From Nocardioides sp. dk884 (GTDB lineage Bacteria; Actinomycetota; Actinomycetes; Propionibacteriales; Nocardioidaceae), in contig NZ_CP045649.1 of assembly GCF_009557055.1 (NCBI RefSeq), positions 1,711,501 through 1,775,500 of the forward strand: DNA of 64,000 bases, in the 5' to 3' direction. Both the position numbers and the translations under genes were made by a program. Below, piece after piece: positions 7,844 to 16,429 of this stretch. Under the pieces are notes generated by a model. That model worked only from the letters and a program-made list of their open reading frames with translations. It did not search any database and was not told where the DNA came from. How positions within the stretch are numbered: position 1 is the first letter of the stretch; each line of letters starts with the position of its first letter.

Positions 7844-9538
7844 ATGGCGCAGACCACCTCCGAGCCGACGACGAGCCCCGGCGCGGGCGAGACCTGGGAC
7901 GCGGTGGTCGTGGGCGCCGGCCCCGGCGGCCTCACCTGCGCGGCGTACCTCGCGGCCAACGGCAAGAAGGTGCTGGTGCTCGAGGCCAACCAGGTGGTCG
8001 GCGGCAGCACCCAGGTCTTCCGCCGCGCCGGCAACAAGTTCGAGTTCGACGTCGGCACCCACTACGTCGGCGAGTGCGGCCCGGGCGGGCGGATGCAGAC
8101 CGCGCTGTCCGGGCTGGCCCTGACCGAGCGGATCCTGTGGCTGCGCCAGCGCCCGGAGGGCCACTGCCAGATCATGGTCCCCGGCACGACGTTCCAGACA
8201 CCCACGGGCTGGGACACCTACCTCGAGCGGCTGATCGCGGCCTTCCCCGAGGAGGAGGCGGGCCTGCGGCGGTGCGTGGGGATCATGCGCACCATCGCCA
8301 CCCGGGAGCGGCCGCGCCGGCGTCCGTTCGCGCTGTTGCGGTGGGGCGTGCGGCCGATCACGACGCTGATGGCCGCCTGCGGGCTCAGCGCCGACGCCCA
8401 GGCGGTGATCCTCGCCGAGAACGGCGACTACACCTGGCCCCCGCACCGCACTCCCACGGCCATGCACGCGGGCTTCCTGCACCACTACCTCCAAGCCGGC
8501 GCCTACTACCCGCGCGGTGGCGGGCAGGTGATCGGCGCCCACCTCACCGACGTCGTCTCGACCCACGGCGGCCGGGTCCGCACCAAGGCCCGGGTCGAGC
8601 AGATCCTCATCGAGGACGGGCGCGCGGTCGGCGTACGCCTCCGCGGGGGCGAGGAGATCCGCGCCGGGGCCGTCGTGTCCGCGGCCGACTTCAAGCGGAC
8701 CTGGAAGGAGCTGGTGGGGGAGGAGCACCTGACCCGGCGGCTGCGGCGTCGGCTGGCGAACCTGGAGATGACCCTGCCGATGTTCGCGGTGTACGTCGCG
8801 CTCGACGTCGACCTGCGTGAGCGCGACACCCCGCCGCTGGCCTGGGTGTGGCCGACCAACGACGTCGACGGCTACTACCGCGAGGTCGCCGCGGGGCGTT
8901 GTCCCGAGCAGATGCCGGTGGGCATCAGCTGCCCCACGGCCAAGGACCCGGAGGGGACGCACTCGGCGCCGCCGGGCTACTCGACGCTGGAGCTGGTGAG
9001 CTGGGCGCCGAAGGAGCACACGTTCTGGCACGTCGACGCGGGCGCCGTGGACGGTGCCGGGTACGGCCGCGACGAGCGCTACCTCCAGGTCAAGGAGGAG
9101 CTCACCCAGCGGGTGCTCGACACCGCGGAGCTGATGATCCCGGACCTGCGCGAGCGGATGGTGTTCTGCGAGGCGTCCACCCCGATCACCCAGGAGCGGT
9201 TCACCCTCACCACCGACGGCTCCTGCTACGGCATCGCACCGCTGCTGAGGAACCTCGGCCCGTTCCGCCCGCGCGTCACCACCCACATCCCCGGGCTGTT
9301 TCTGGCGGGGGGCAGCACGGAGCACATGTTCGGCATCAACGCCACGATCCACGGCGGGATGGGCACGGCCGGCGCCGTGCTGGGGCGCGACCTGTTCCAG
9401 GAGGTGCGCGACGGTGCCGTGTTCGTCGACGAGGACCGGCTGACGCCGGTCACCGACGACTTCGACCCGCTGCTCGCCTCGAAGCCTGGCTCGGCGATCC
9501 GCCGACCGGCGCGTCGCCGGCCGCGGACCACCGCCTGA
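7844..9538 (+). CDS. FAD-dependent oxidoreductase, phytoene desaturase/retinol saturase type
   Basis: The 564-residue flavoprotein has a Rossmann dinucleotide motif GAGPGG (residues 24-29) followed by a Glu at the end of the second strand (LVLEAN). Near the C-terminus is the family signature IPGLFLAGGSTEHMFGINAT, which closes over FAD. Overall it resembles CrtI-like and all-trans-retinol 13,14-reductase-like proteins, which oxidise or reduce polyene or sterol-like substrates. No other carotenoid genes are nearby, so the substrate is unknown. The ATG at 7844 is the natural start; the preceding ribosome site is weak. It converges on the DoxX-like gene, with nine bases between the stops. Confidence 0.85.
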   Translation: MAQTTSEPTTSPGAGETWDAVVVGAGPGGLTCAAYLAANGKKVLVLEANQVVGGSTQVFRRAGNKFEFDVGTHYVGECGPGGRMQTALSGLALTERILWLRQRPEGHCQIMVPGTTFQTPTGWDTYLERLIAAFPEEEAGLRRCVGIMRTIATRERPRRRPFALLRWGVRPITTLMAACGLSADAQAVILAENGDYTWPPHRTPTAMHAGFLHHYLQAGAYYPRGGGQVIGAHLTDVVSTHGGRVRTKARVEQILIEDGRAVGVRLRGGEEIRAGAVVSAADFKRTWKELVGEEHLTRRLRRRLANLEMTLPMFAVYVALDVDLRERDTPPLAWVWPTNDVDGYYREVAAGRCPEQMPVGISCPTAKDPEGTHSAPPGYSTLELVSWAPKEHTFWHVDAGAVDGAGYGRDERYLQVKEELTQRVLDTAELMIPDLRERMVFCEASTPITQERFTLTTDGSCYGIAPLLRNLGPFRPRVTTHIPGLFLAGGSTEHMFGINATIHGGMGTAGAVLGRDLFQEVRDGAVFVDEDRLTPVTDDFDPLLASKPGSAIRRPARRRPRTTA

Positions 9539-9547
9539 GCGCCGCGC

Positions 9548-10030
9548 TCAGCGCTTGCCGGGCGTGGCCCGGCGTACCGCCTTCTTCGAGGACTTCACAC
9601 CCGACTTCACCCCGGACTTCGCGGCGCCCAGGAGACCCTGGGTCAGCAACGTCAGTCCGCCACCGACCAGCCACGCGTCCTTCGCCAGCGCGACGCCCTC
9701 CTGGCTCGGGCGGATGCCGTCGGCCAGGGTCATCGACGGGGTCCGGAAGTACATGCCCAGCAGGCTCGAGCCGAACCCGGTCAGCGCAGCCCCGGCGACG
9801 GTCGAGGGCACCATGGGGACGAGCAGCGCCGTGCCCACGGCGATCTCGCTGTAGGCGAGCACCTTGGCGAACTTCTGGGGCTCCATGTCCTTGAAGAGCG
9901 CCGGGTAGGTCGACGCCGCGGCGCCGTGCAGGTACTGGGCCGTGCCCTCGTCGGCTCCGAGCTTGCTGATGCCGGAGTTGAGGATGTAGGCGCCGGTGGC
10001 AAGACGCAGCGGGAGATGGGTCGGGTGCAT
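9548..10030 (-). CDS. DoxX-like membrane protein
   Basis: The product has 160 residues and about four hydrophobic helices. The start (THLPLRLATGAYILNSGISKLG) and the central region EIAVGTALLVP resemble the DoxX/quinol-oxidase-subunit-like family. The C-terminus is a basic repeat-rich tail (KSGVKSGVKSSKKAVRR) that should face the cytoplasm. GAGGAG upstream of the ATG is a good ribosome site, and a TATGGT hexamer about 37 bases before the start could be the -10. The function of this family in actinobacteria is poorly defined. Confidence 0.65.
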   Translation of the reverse strand: MHPTHLPLRLATGAYILNSGISKLGADEGTAQYLHGAAASTYPALFKDMEPQKFAKVLAYSEIAVGTALLVPMVPSTVAGAALTGFGSSLLGMYFRTPSMTLADGIRPSQEGVALAKDAWLVGGGLTLLTQGLLGAAKSGVKSGVKSSKKAVRRATPGKR

Positions 10031-10155
10031 GGCGGCTCCTCGGTCGGGACGGCAAGGTTTCCTCGACCATAGTCGCCGGACCGGTCGGCGCCAGGGGGCC
10101 AGCGCGGGTTCATGACCGCGCCGGTGGGGTGCTGGCGGGGTCCGGGGCGGTCGAC

Positions 10156-11466
10156 CTACTCGTCGGGCGGGTGCGCGGTGACGAGGCGCGTGGTGCCCTG
10201 GTCCTTGATCAGGTGCAGGCCGTGGGGCGATCGCCAGAGGTACGTCGCGGCATCGGTCTTGTCGTAGGTCCACCCGGTGTGGGTCTTCGCGCGATGGTGT
10301 CGTCGACAGAGCGGGGCAAGGTTGCAGCTGCACGTCGGGCCGCCGGTCGGTCTCGCGCCGTGGGCGACGACTTGGTCGGTGTCGCAGCGTCGGGCGGGGC
10401 GTTCGCACCACGGGAAGGCGCACACCGGCGAGGCCAGCTTGGTCTGCTCGGCCAACCGGTCGGAGATCGCGTAGGCGTCGGTGTGGTGGTGAGTCTCGAG
10501 GTCGATGACCGGCTTGATCACGACTTGGGCGTCGCCGCTGCACCAGTCGCGGACCTGGTCGGTGGAGACGATGGACCGGGTCTCCTCGACGTGTGCGATG
10601 CCGGACTCGTCGCGACTGATCGCGGCGTCGGACAGGTGCACGTGGATGACGACCTGCCGGGGCTTGACCACCGAAGCAGCGCCATCACCCGCCTCCGCCC
10701 GGAGGTCGAAAGCGAGCTGGCGTCGGGCGAGCTCGCCGGCGGCCATCGAGCGGCGCACGTCGAGCGACTCGGCGGAGCCGAGTGCAGCGAGTTCGTCGGC
10801 GCCGTGGCGGATCGCGGTGTCGAGGTCGATCGCGTCGGCGAGGTCGAGGACCCCTTCGACGTGGACGGTGCCGTCGTGGCTGGCTTCGCGGGTGTGGACG
10901 TCGAAGCGTCGGCCGTCGGCGGCGGCGGGGCGTTCCTTCTCCGCACCTTCGGGGTCGAAGGCGACGCGGGCCTGGTCGACGAGGCGCTCGATCCCGGCCC
11001 AGCTGATGTTCCCGACGAAGGCGGCGAGCTGGCGGTCCACGAAGTCGGCGCCGTCCAGCGGCAGGGTGGTGGTCAGCTGCGCCAACCGCCGGGCCTTCCA
11101 GAGTGGGACCTTGTCGGCGCGGACCAGCTTCCAGGTCCGCTTCAGCCGGTGCGCGAGCTCGAGCGCGTCACCGACCAGCGCCCGGGAGGAGTCGGTGGAC
11201 ATGCCGAGGGCGGCACCGAACTCCATCGGCGCGAACTCCGCCACCAGCGGCGCCCCTTCACCGGCCAGCGGCACCGCGAGCTCGCCGAAGACCAGCCCGG
11301 CCGTCGGCGCCGCCTCGGCGACCGACTCTTCGGGGTGCATCGACGCCCACACCAGAGCGGCCTCCAGGACGTCGATCTCCGCCCGCTGGGCGGCAGCCCG
11401 GCGGCGCTGTGCGAAGGCCAGCACGGCGGCTGGGGTGTCGCACTCGGGGAGTTCGGGGGAGGCCAT
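10156..11466 (-). CDS. DUF222 / HNH endonuclease-like protein (13E12 family), copy 1
   Basis: The 436-residue product has a DUF222 helical domain over most of its length and a C-terminal HNH module with zinc-type Cys pairs (CAFPWCE, then CSCN and CRRHHRAKTH). In copy 2 (54412-55656) the core reads CDLDH, the usual arrangement; here it is CDTDQ, with codon CAA. The conserved His expected to act in catalysis is therefore Gln. Copy 1 may be nuclease-dead or a binding-only variant. An extra segment of about 20 residues follows the N-terminal ASMHPEES. A perfect SOS box lies 12 bases upstream of the ATG. The biological role of the family is unsettled; DNA-damage control of 13E12 genes is known from Mycobacterium tuberculosis. 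Confidence 0.88.
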   Translation of the reverse strand: MASPELPECDTPAAVLAFAQRRRAAAQRAEIDVLEAALVWASMHPEESVAEAAPTAGLVFGELAVPLAGEGAPLVAEFAPMEFGAALGMSTDSSRALVGDALELAHRLKRTWKLVRADKVPLWKARRLAQLTTTLPLDGADFVDRQLAAFVGNISWAGIERLVDQARVAFDPEGAEKERPAAADGRRFDVHTREASHDGTVHVEGVLDLADAIDLDTAIRHGADELAALGSAESLDVRRSMAAGELARRQLAFDLRAEAGDGAASVVKPRQVVIHVHLSDAAISRDESGIAHVEETRSIVSTDQVRDWCSGDAQVVIKPVIDLETHHHTDAYAISDRLAEQTKLASPVCAFPWCERPARRCDTDQVVAHGARPTGGPTCSCNLAPLCRRHHRAKTHTGWTYDKTDAATYLWRSPHGLHLIKDQGTTRLVTAHPPDE

Positions 11467-11471
11467 GCCTC

Positions 11472-11494
11472 ATCTTACTCGAACGCACGTTCGA
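11472..11494 (-). promoter_or_regulatory. LexA (SOS) box with adjoining -10, DUF222/HNH copy 1
   Basis: Positions 11479-11494 read TCGAAC-N4-GTTCGA on either strand, an exact match to the actinobacterial SOS-box consensus. The -10 hexamer TAAGAT (11472-11477) follows, then GAGGC and the ATG. LexA bound here would cover the -10/-35 region. The spacing puts transcription start at or next to the ATG. Confidence 0.85.
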
Positions 11495-11590
11495 CGAGAA
11501 GGGCTTGGGCGGAACCAGAAGGTAAAACTTCTGGGCGGCGGCGCCGCCGTCGGGAGCGGGCCTCGACGGGCCCGACCAACGCTGGGGCGC

Positions 11591-12253
11591 TCAGCCGAAC
11601 GGCAGCGGCTCGGGGGCGAGGCTGACGGCCTTGGCGCGGGCGGCGGTGAGGTGGCGGCGGTGGTGCTGGCGGCAGAGCACCTCGTAGGCGACGTTCGCGT
11701 CGCCGGCGGGGCCGCGGTCCTGCTCATCGACGTCCCCGACGACGATGATCTCGCCCTCGGTGACCATCACGCCGTTCTCGGTGCGGGCGTTGTGGGTGGC
11801 GCGCTTGCCGCACCAGCACAGTGCCTCGACCTGGAGCACGTTCATCCGGTCCGCGAGCTCCACGAGGCGCTGGCTGCCCTCGAAGAGCGCGGTACGGAAG
11901 TCGGTGAGGATGCCGAAGGCGAACACGTCGATCTGGAGCTCGTCGACGAGCTTGGCGAGCTGGTCGATCTGGGCGCGGGTGTAGAACTGCGCCTCGTCGC
12001 ACACGAGGTAGTCGATGCGCGCACCCTGGGTGAGCGAGTCGACGACGTAGCGCCAGAAGTCGAAGTCGGCCTCGACCTCGATCGCGTCGTGGGTCAGGCC
12101 GAGGCGGCTGGAGACCTGCGCCTGACCGGTGCGGTCATGGGTCGTGAAGATCCGCCCGGACCGACCACGCGCGGCGTGGTTGTGGTTGGTCTGGAGCGCG
12201 AGAGTGCTCTTGCCGGAGTCCATCGTCCCGGTGAAGAACTGCAGTTCGGCCAC
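11591..12253 (-). CDS. tdk: Thymidine kinase
   Basis: This is an ATP-dependent thymidine kinase of the type II family (pyrimidine salvage, cytosol). The 220-residue product starts with a P-loop (GTMDSGKST), has the DEAQFY motif that carries the catalytic Glu, and ends with a lasso/zinc region (CWCGKRATHNAR and CRQHH). The GTG at 12253 is supported by AAAGGA eight bases upstream and by the normal N-terminus directly before the P-loop strand. The gene is divergent from the rhodanese gene, with 43 bases between starts. Confidence 0.95.
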   Translation of the reverse strand: MAELQFFTGTMDSGKSTLALQTNHNHAARGRSGRIFTTHDRTGQAQVSSRLGLTHDAIEVEADFDFWRYVVDSLTQGARIDYLVCDEAQFYTRAQIDQLAKLVDELQIDVFAFGILTDFRTALFEGSQRLVELADRMNVLQVEALCWCGKRATHNARTENGVMVTEGEIIVVGDVDEQDRGPAGDANVAYEVLCRQHHRRHLTAARAKAVSLAPEPLPFG

Positions 12254-12296
12254 GCCCGGGATCCTTTCACGACACCGTCCCGGGCAGGATGGCGGC

Positions 12297-13115
12297 ATGA
12301 CCGGACCCCTGATCTCGCCGCGCGAGCTGCGTGACCTGCTCGCCGGCGACGACGCCGTGACCGTGCTCGACGTGCGCTACCGCCTCGGCGGCCCGCCGGG
12401 CGCGCAGGAGTACGCCGCGGGCCACGTGCCCGGCGCGTCGTACGTCGACCTCGACACCGAGCTCGCGGGCCCGCCCGGCGCGGGAGGTCGCCACCCGTTG
12501 CCGGCGCGCGCGGACTTCGAGGCTGCCATGCGGCGCCCGGGCGTCCGCGCCGACCGTCCCGTTGTCGTGTACGACGACTGGTCCGGGCACGCCGCGGCAC
12601 GCTGCTGGTGGCTGCTGCGCCACCACGGCCACGACGACGTCCGGGTGCTCGACGGCGGCTGGTCGGCCTGGCTGGCCGAGGACGGTGCGGTCGCCGTCGA
12701 CGTGGTGGACCCCGAGCCCGGGGACTTCTCCGCTCAGCCGGGACGGATGCCCGTGGTGGAGGCGGAGCAGGTCCTCGACGTGCCGGTCCTCATCGACGCG
12801 CGGGCGCCCGAGCGCTACCGCGGCGAGGTGGAGCCGGTCGACGCGGTGGCCGGCCACGTGCCGGGCGCGGTCAACGTGCCGACCACCACCAACCTGCGCG
12901 CCGACGGCCGGTTCCGCTCCGCCGCGGAGATCCGCGCGCTGTACGCCGCCGCAGGGGTGAGCGGCGAGGAGGAGGTGGCCGTCTACTGCGGCTCGGGGGT
13001 GACCGCAGCCCACGACGTGCTGGCCCTGGAGCTCGCCGGGATCCGGGCGGCGCTCTACCCGGGCAGCTGGAGCGGCTGGATCACCGACCCGAGCCGGCCC
13101 GTCGAGCGCGGCTGA
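12297..13115 (+). CDS. Thiosulfate/3-mercaptopyruvate sulfurtransferase (double rhodanese)
   Basis: The 272-residue product has two tandem rhodanese domains. The N-terminal one (LDVRYRLGG through VLDGGWSAW) lacks a catalytic Cys; the C-terminal one contains IDARAPERYRGE and the active loop CGSGVTA, where Cys takes up the sulfane sulfur. CGSGVTA is common to thiosulfate and mercaptopyruvate types, so the donor cannot be fixed from sequence. CAGGA seven bases before the ATG is the ribosome site. Its stop codon lies in the left arm of a bidirectional terminator. Confidence 0.93.
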   Translation: MTGPLISPRELRDLLAGDDAVTVLDVRYRLGGPPGAQEYAAGHVPGASYVDLDTELAGPPGAGGRHPLPARADFEAAMRRPGVRADRPVVVYDDWSGHAAARCWWLLRHHGHDDVRVLDGGWSAWLAEDGAVAVDVVDPEPGDFSAQPGRMPVVEAEQVLDVPVLIDARAPERYRGEVEPVDAVAGHVPGAVNVPTTTNLRADGRFRSAAEIRALYAAAGVSGEEEVAVYCGSGVTAAHDVLALELAGIRAALYPGSWSGWITDPSRPVERG

Positions 13116-13148
13116 GCCGCCGGGGGTGTGCCCCGGCGCCCGGCTCAG
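13112..13148. terminator. Bidirectional terminator spanning both stop codons
   Basis: CTGAGCCG (13112-13119) pairs with CGGCTCAG (13141-13148), and an inner CCGGGG/CCCCGG stem closes the loop. The arms contain the stop codon of the rhodanese gene and, on the other strand, that of sepH, so one hairpin serves the convergent pair. Confidence 0.6.
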
Positions 13149-14161
13149 TCCTGCTTGCCGCCGCCGAACATGATCTCGTCCCAGCTCGGCACCGAGGCGC
13201 GGCCGCCCCGCTTGCGCGCCGTACGCCGCGGGGGCGGCTCGGGGGCCAGCTCGAGCTCGAGCTCCGGCTCCTCGTCGGGTGCCGGCTCTGGCTCGGGCTG
13301 CGCGTCCGCGGTCGTCTGCGCCGCAGCGGCCGGGGCCTCGGGCTCGGGGTCCGCGTCGAGCGCGGCGGCGTCCGCGGCCGCTTCCGCCTGCGGCTCCTCG
13401 TCGTCCGGGCGGGCGTCGAGGAAGGCCTCCATGGGGCGCTCGGCGGCCGGCTCGGGCTCGCTGACCAGCTCGATGGCGTCCTCGCCCAGCGGCAGCCCAG
13501 GGGGAGCCTCGTCGGGGCGCAGCGACGTCAGCCGGCGCTGGCGGGCGTCCTCGAGGTCGTTGCGGGCCGCGGCGGGAGCCTCGACGACGTCGCCGACCAG
13601 CCAGTGCGCGTCGTCGTCCTCGGGGACGACGTAGTTGCCGGGCATGTCGAAGGTGAAGTGCCCGGTGCCGCTGCGGCGGGCGGTCGCGTAGGCCGCGGTG
13701 AGCACCCACCGGCCGTCGTCGCGGCGCCAGGAGTCCCACTCCACGGAGTCGGCGTCCACGCTGATCCCGCGCAGGTGGCTCTCGACGGCGTTGCCGAGGG
13801 TGCGCGCGGTGCCGCTGCCCTCGCTGTTGCGGCGGCGTACCGAGGAGCGCTGGGCGCGCTGCGCGACATGCTCGCGCTCGGCGAGCACGGGTCCGGCGAA
13901 GGGCATGATCCGATCCACCGAGGTGTTGGCGGCCTCCGCCACCGACTCCGGGGTCTCCCCAGCGCGGATCCGGGCCTGGATGTCGCGGGGACGGAGGGCG
14001 CTGTCCATGTGTGTCTCCAACTGGCCGATGCGTGCGGTCTCGCCGCGCAGGGCGGCCCGGAGACGGGAGTCGATCTCGAGGGTGTGCTCGTCCCCCGTGT
14101 CGCTGACCAGCAGCAGCCGCTTGCCGTCCTCGCTCACCGCTGCGAGCGTGAGGTGCGCCAT
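13145..14161 (-). CDS. sepH: Septation protein SepH
   Basis: SepH is an actinobacterial cell-division regulator that binds FtsZ and promotes filament assembly. The 338-residue product has the conserved N-terminal DUF3071 domain (from MAHLTLAAVSEDG through about residue 190) with a helix-turn-helix-like segment (ESVAEAANTSVDRIMPFAGPV). A long acidic, Glu/Pro/Ala-rich linker follows, then the short conserved tail SVPSWDEIMFGGGK. I chose the ATG at 14161, seven codons inside a possible earlier start, because it begins exactly at the conserved domain. Its architecture matches known SepH proteins. Confidence 0.93.
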   Translation of the reverse strand: MAHLTLAAVSEDGKRLLLVSDTGDEHTLEIDSRLRAALRGETARIGQLETHMDSALRPRDIQARIRAGETPESVAEAANTSVDRIMPFAGPVLAEREHVAQRAQRSSVRRRNSEGSGTARTLGNAVESHLRGISVDADSVEWDSWRRDDGRWVLTAAYATARRSGTGHFTFDMPGNYVVPEDDDAHWLVGDVVEAPAAARNDLEDARQRRLTSLRPDEAPPGLPLGEDAIELVSEPEPAAERPMEAFLDARPDDEEPQAEAAADAAALDADPEPEAPAAAAQTTADAQPEPEPAPDEEPELELELAPEPPPRRTARKRGGRASVPSWDEIMFGGGKQD

Positions 14162-14240
14162 CGCCTGCCCTGCTCCTGCCACGTCGTCGTGCCGTCTCCG
14201 GTCTGGTCGAGCCTACGCCAGAGGAGTCGCCCGACGTCGG

Positions 14241-14246
14241 TAACCT
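14241..14246 (+). promoter_or_regulatory. -10 element, leaderless layout (TRIC gene)
   Basis: TAACCT ends six bases before the GTG at 14253. Transcription would start at or beside the start codon; no ribosome site is present in the gap. Confidence 0.55.
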
Positions 14247-14252
14247 CCAGGT

Positions 14253-14897
14253 GTGCCGACTGTGCAGGCTACTGAACCCATCGTCACCCTCGTGGTGCTC
14301 GACCTCGTCGGCATCTTCGTCTTCGCGGTGACGGGCGCGATAGTGGCGGTGCGCAAGCACCTCGACCTGTTCGGGTGCCTCATCCTGGCCGTGACCACCG
14401 GCCTCGGCGGCGGCTTCATGCGCGACGTGCTGATCGGTGCCTCCCCGCCCGCGGCGCTCACTGACTGGCGCTACCTCACGGTGCCGATGGCGGCCGGGCT
14501 GCTCACGTTCTTCTTCCATCCGGCGGTCGGGCGGATGGAGAACGCGATCAACGTCTTCGACGCCTTCGGGCTCTCCGTCTTCTGCGTCTCCGGCGCCCTG
14601 AAGGCGCTGGAGTACGGCCTCGGCCCGCTGCCCGCCGCCCTGATGGGGATGGTCACCTGCATCGGCGGGGGGATGCTGCGCGACCTGCTGGCCGGGCGGG
14701 TCCCAGTGGTCTTCCGAGCCGAGCTCTATGCGACACCTGCGCTGGCGGGTGCCTTCATCGCGGTGCTCGGCGTGCGCACCGACCTGCCCGGTGTGGCGGT
14801 CGCGATCACCGGGGCGCTGGTGTGCCTGGTGTGGCGCCTGCTGGCGATCTGGCGCCACTGGCACGCGCCGATGCCGCGCGGCAACGCCGCCGTCTGA
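14253..14897 (+). CDS. TRIC family cation channel (UPF0126)
   Basis: The 214-residue membrane protein has seven predicted helices arranged as two similar halves. Each half carries the family motif: GLGGGFMRDVLIG in the first and GGGMLRDLLAGR in the second. These Gly-rich kinks line the pore in bacterial TRIC homologues of animal trimeric intracellular cation channels, which pass potassium and other monovalent cations. The physiological role in actinobacteria is not established. The GTG at 14253 follows a TAACCT hexamer by six bases, which suggests a leaderless message. Confidence 0.9.
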   Translation: MPTVQATEPIVTLVVLDLVGIFVFAVTGAIVAVRKHLDLFGCLILAVTTGLGGGFMRDVLIGASPPAALTDWRYLTVPMAAGLLTFFFHPAVGRMENAINVFDAFGLSVFCVSGALKALEYGLGPLPAALMGMVTCIGGGMLRDLLAGRVPVVFRAELYATPALAGAFIAVLGVRTDLPGVAVAITGALVCLVWRLLAIWRHWHAPMPRGNAAV

Positions 14898-14969
14898 CCC
14901 GGCGCGCCCGGGTCGGACCGGGGCTAGCCTGACGACTGCGAACGGACGGCGATCGGGCGGAGGCCCACG

Positions 14970-15350
14970 ATGGCGTACGACGAGGAGCTGGCCGGGCGGA
15001 TCCGGGACGCGGTCGGTGCTGCCGCAGGCCCGAGCGGCTACCGCGAGATCCGCATGTTCGGCGGCCTGTGCTGGACGGTGAACACCCACATGGCCGTCGG
15101 CACCGGCGAGGACGACCTGATGGTCCACGTCGGCACCGACGGCGTCGAGGACGCCCTCGCGCTCGGCGCGCGCCGGGCGAGGATGGGGGAGCGCACGATG
15201 GGCGGCGTGGTCCTGGTCGCCTCGGCGGACCTCCCCGATCCGGCCAGCCTCGACGCCTGGGTCGCCCCGGCGGTGGCGCGCGCCCGCGCGCGGCCCCCGA
15301 AGACCCCGAGGACCCCGAAGAAGTCGGCCGGACGGAGAAGGTCCGGGTAG
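14970..15350 (+). CDS. TfoX N-terminal domain family protein
   Basis: The 126-residue product matches TfoX_N: EIRMFGGLCWTVNTHMAVGT is the family signature, followed by a ferredoxin-like strand pattern and a MGGVVLV segment. A basic Pro/Lys/Arg tail (PKTPRTPKKSAGRRR) is added at the C-terminus and could bind nucleic acid. In proteobacteria TfoX controls competence; stand-alone actinobacterial proteins with only this domain have no assigned role. GGCGGAGG lies upstream of the ATG. Confidence 0.8.
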   Translation: MAYDEELAGRIRDAVGAAAGPSGYREIRMFGGLCWTVNTHMAVGTGEDDLMVHVGTDGVEDALALGARRARMGERTMGGVVLVASADLPDPASLDAWVAPAVARARARPPKTPRTPKKSAGRRRSG

Positions 15351-15433
15351 GGCGATGAGTTCCCGGCCCGGGCCGGGTCTTTCTGCGGCATGAGCAAAAA
15401 CTGCGATGCGCACTGTCGGCACGGAGTGCCAGC

Positions 15434-16429
15434 ATGACGAGCATGTCCACCTCACGCCCCGATCTGGCGATCGAGACCCACGACCTCGTGCGTGTCTTCG
15501 GCACCAACCGCGCCGTCGACGGTGTCGACCTCGCGATCCCCACCGGCGGCGTCTACGGCGTGCTCGGGCCCAACGGCGCGGGCAAGACCACCACGATCCG
15601 GATGCTGGCCACGCTCCTCGACCCGTCCGGTGGCACCGCGCTCGTGCTCGGCCACGACGTGGTCCGCGAGGCCGGCAAGGTCCGCGCCCGGGTGGCGCTG
15701 ACCGGCCAGTTCGCCTCCCTCGACGAAGACCTCACCGGTCACGAGAACCTCACCCTGCTCGCGCGGATGTACGGCTTCGGCCGGGCGGCCGCCCGTCGCC
15801 GGGCCGACGAGCTGCTGGAGGCCTTCGACCTCGTCGACGCCGCGAAGCGGCAGGTCAAGGCCTACTCCGGCGGCATGCACCGTCGCCTCGACGTGGCCGG
15901 CTCGCTCGTGGTGCGCCCGGACCTGATGTTCCTCGACGAGCCGACCACGGGTCTGGACCCACGCAGCCGCAACCAGGTCTGGGGGATCGTGCGCGCGCTC
16001 GTGGGCGCCGGCACGACCGTCCTGCTGACCACCCAGTACCTCGAGGAGGCCGACCAGCTCGCCGACCGGATCGCGGTCATCGACCACGGCCGGGTGATCG
16101 CGGAGGGGACCAGCGGCGAGCTCAAGGCCTCGGTCGGCTCCGGGGCCCTGCACGTGCGGGTGGCCGACGTCGCCGAGCGTGAGGAGGTGGCCCGGCTGCT
16201 GGCGGAGTCCCTCGACGCGGTGCCGGTCCTGGAGTCCGACCCCTCGGCGATCAGCATGCGCGTGGCCACCCCCGAGCGGGTCGCGGCGGCGCTGCAGCGC
16301 GTGGGCGAGCACGGGCTCAGCATCACCGAGTACGCCCTGGGCCAGCCCAGCCTCGACGAGGTGTTCCTCGCGCTCACCGGACGCCCCGCCGAGGAGAGCG
16401 CCCCGACGGATGAGGAGGTCCCGGCATGA
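15434..16429 (+). CDS. ABC transporter ATP-binding protein, DrrA type
   Basis: The 331-residue ATPase has Walker [10 protein letters not shown], signature [12 protein letters not shown], Walker [13 protein letters not shown] and the H-loop region. A C-terminal domain of about 90 residues follows, as in DrrA-like subunits of drug and antibiotic exporters. GGAG seven bases upstream supports the ATG at 15434. The permease gene overlaps its stop by four bases (ATGA), so the two form an exporter operon. The substrate cannot be read from sequence. Confidence 0.92.
   Translation: MTSMSTSRPDLAIETHDLVRVFGTNRAVDGVDLAIPTGGVYGVLGPNGAGKTTTIRMLATLLDPSGGTALVLGHDVVREAGKVRARVALTGQFASLDEDLTGHENLTLLARMYGFGRAAARRRADELLEAFDLVDAAKRQVKAYSGGMHRRLDVAGSLVVRPDLMFLDEPTTGLDPRSRNQVWGIVRALVGAGTTVLLTTQYLEEADQLADRIAVIDHGRVIAEGTSGELKASVGSGALHVRVADVAEREEVARLLAESLDAVPVLESDPSAISMRVATPERVAAALQRVGEHGLSITEYALGQPSLDEVFLALTGRPAEESAPTDEEVPA

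Larger units (their letters stand above)
10128..11494 (-). repeat. Long direct repeat, copy 1 (DUF222/HNH unit with SOS promoter)
   Basis: This block, from a conserved segment just past the stop codon to the LexA box upstream of the start, is closely similar to 54384-55684. Both copies are on the minus strand. Copy 1 is longer because its gene has about 20 extra codons near residue 50 and three near the HNH motif. Similarity fades abruptly on either side. Confidence 0.8.

Noticed and set aside
5777..9352. Very long antisense open frame (1,191 codons, minus strand)
   Set aside because: It lies opposite the vWA and oxidoreductase genes, has a repetitive Arg/Gly/Asp-rich composition without recognisable domains, and arises from the G/C-rich third positions of the sense genes. 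Similar long shadows occur opposite many other genes here.
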